The notes under the pieces are model-generated. The model was not told where the DNA came from. It was given only the letters and a program-made list of their open reading frames with translations, and ran no database searches. A stretch of DNA of 7,858 nucleotides from Thiolapillus brandeum. GTDB taxonomy: Bacteria; Pseudomonadota; Gammaproteobacteria; Chromatiales; Chromatiaceae. Both the position numbers and the translations under genes were made by a program. Positions within the stretch are counted from its first letter, which is position 1. Each line of letters starts with the position of its first letter. The stretch is from positions 1-7,858 of the forward strand of contig DRLF01000067.1 in NCBI GenBank assembly GCA_011051425.1, in the 5' to 3' direction. Shown here in pieces: positions 7,815-7,858 of the stretch.

Positions 7815-7858
7815 GTCTTGGCCTGACCCAGGAGCATTCCTGCAGCTACCTCGAAAAC
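7805..7858 (+). CDS. bpt: Arginyl/aspartate-glutamate leucyl-tRNA--protein transferase, N-terminal fragment
   Basis: Only 18 codons lie in the window. They read [18 protein letters not shown], which fits the N-terminus of the Ate/Bpt family ('L-x-L-T-x-x-H-x-C-S-Y-L'), including the conserved cysteine. In bacteria the usual form is Bpt, which transfers leucine to proteins with N-terminal Asp or Glu. The ATG overlaps the end of aat by ten bases and has GGAAG at 7796-7800 as RBS. The conserved order trxB-aat-ate/bpt supports the call. Ate versus Bpt cannot be decided from this fragment. Confidence 0.85.
   Translation, partial: MRLSLGLTQEHSCSYLEN

Overview
This window looks like a chromosomal segment from a gammaproteobacterium, probably free-living or marine. 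The evidence is the trxB-aat-arginyltransferase-like order on the right, the gammaproteobacterial character of TrxB and Aat, the GC-rich coding bias, and a two-component pair that resembles the 'proteobacterial dedicated sortase' regulators. Genes are packed tightly, with stop/start overlaps and almost no intergenic DNA. I see no mobile element, CRISPR array, tRNA or rRNA.

Layout. (1) Positions 1-2305, + strand: a three-gene operon cut by the left edge. It holds the C-terminal end of an ABC transporter ATPase, an ABC-2 type permease whose C-terminal part looks like a short GldG-type extracytoplasmic domain, and a secreted protein with a probable jelly-roll (DUF1080/LamG-like) fold. (2) Positions 2334-6100, - strand: ald (alanine dehydrogenase), then an OmpR-type response regulator, then a large membrane sensor kinase. 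All are coupled (3 bp gap, then a 4 bp overlap), so they are probably one transcript read right to left. The sensor carries a long periplasmic region that begins like a CBM9/DOMON-type carbohydrate-binding module. (3) Positions 6101-6158: a 58 bp divergent promoter region. (4) Positions 6159-7858, + strand: trxB, aat and the first codons of an arginyl/leucyl-tRNA-protein transferase (bpt/ate), an N-degron and redox housekeeping operon.

How the parts may work together. The right block is conserved housekeeping. The ABC-permease/jelly-roll operon and the ald-regulator-sensor operon converge with only 28 bp between them. Both encode envelope-facing proteins with possible carbohydrate-binding folds, so a functional link (sensor controlling an envelope export system) is possible but not shown. 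The most notable point is that the regulator/sensor pair resembles PdsR/PdsS, which are known mainly beside a sortase and its LPXTG-like target, yet neither partner is in this window and the pair sits behind ald. Nothing here is clearly a wholly new system. The best leads are this apparently displaced two-component pair and the GldF-GldG-like fusion with its secreted partner.
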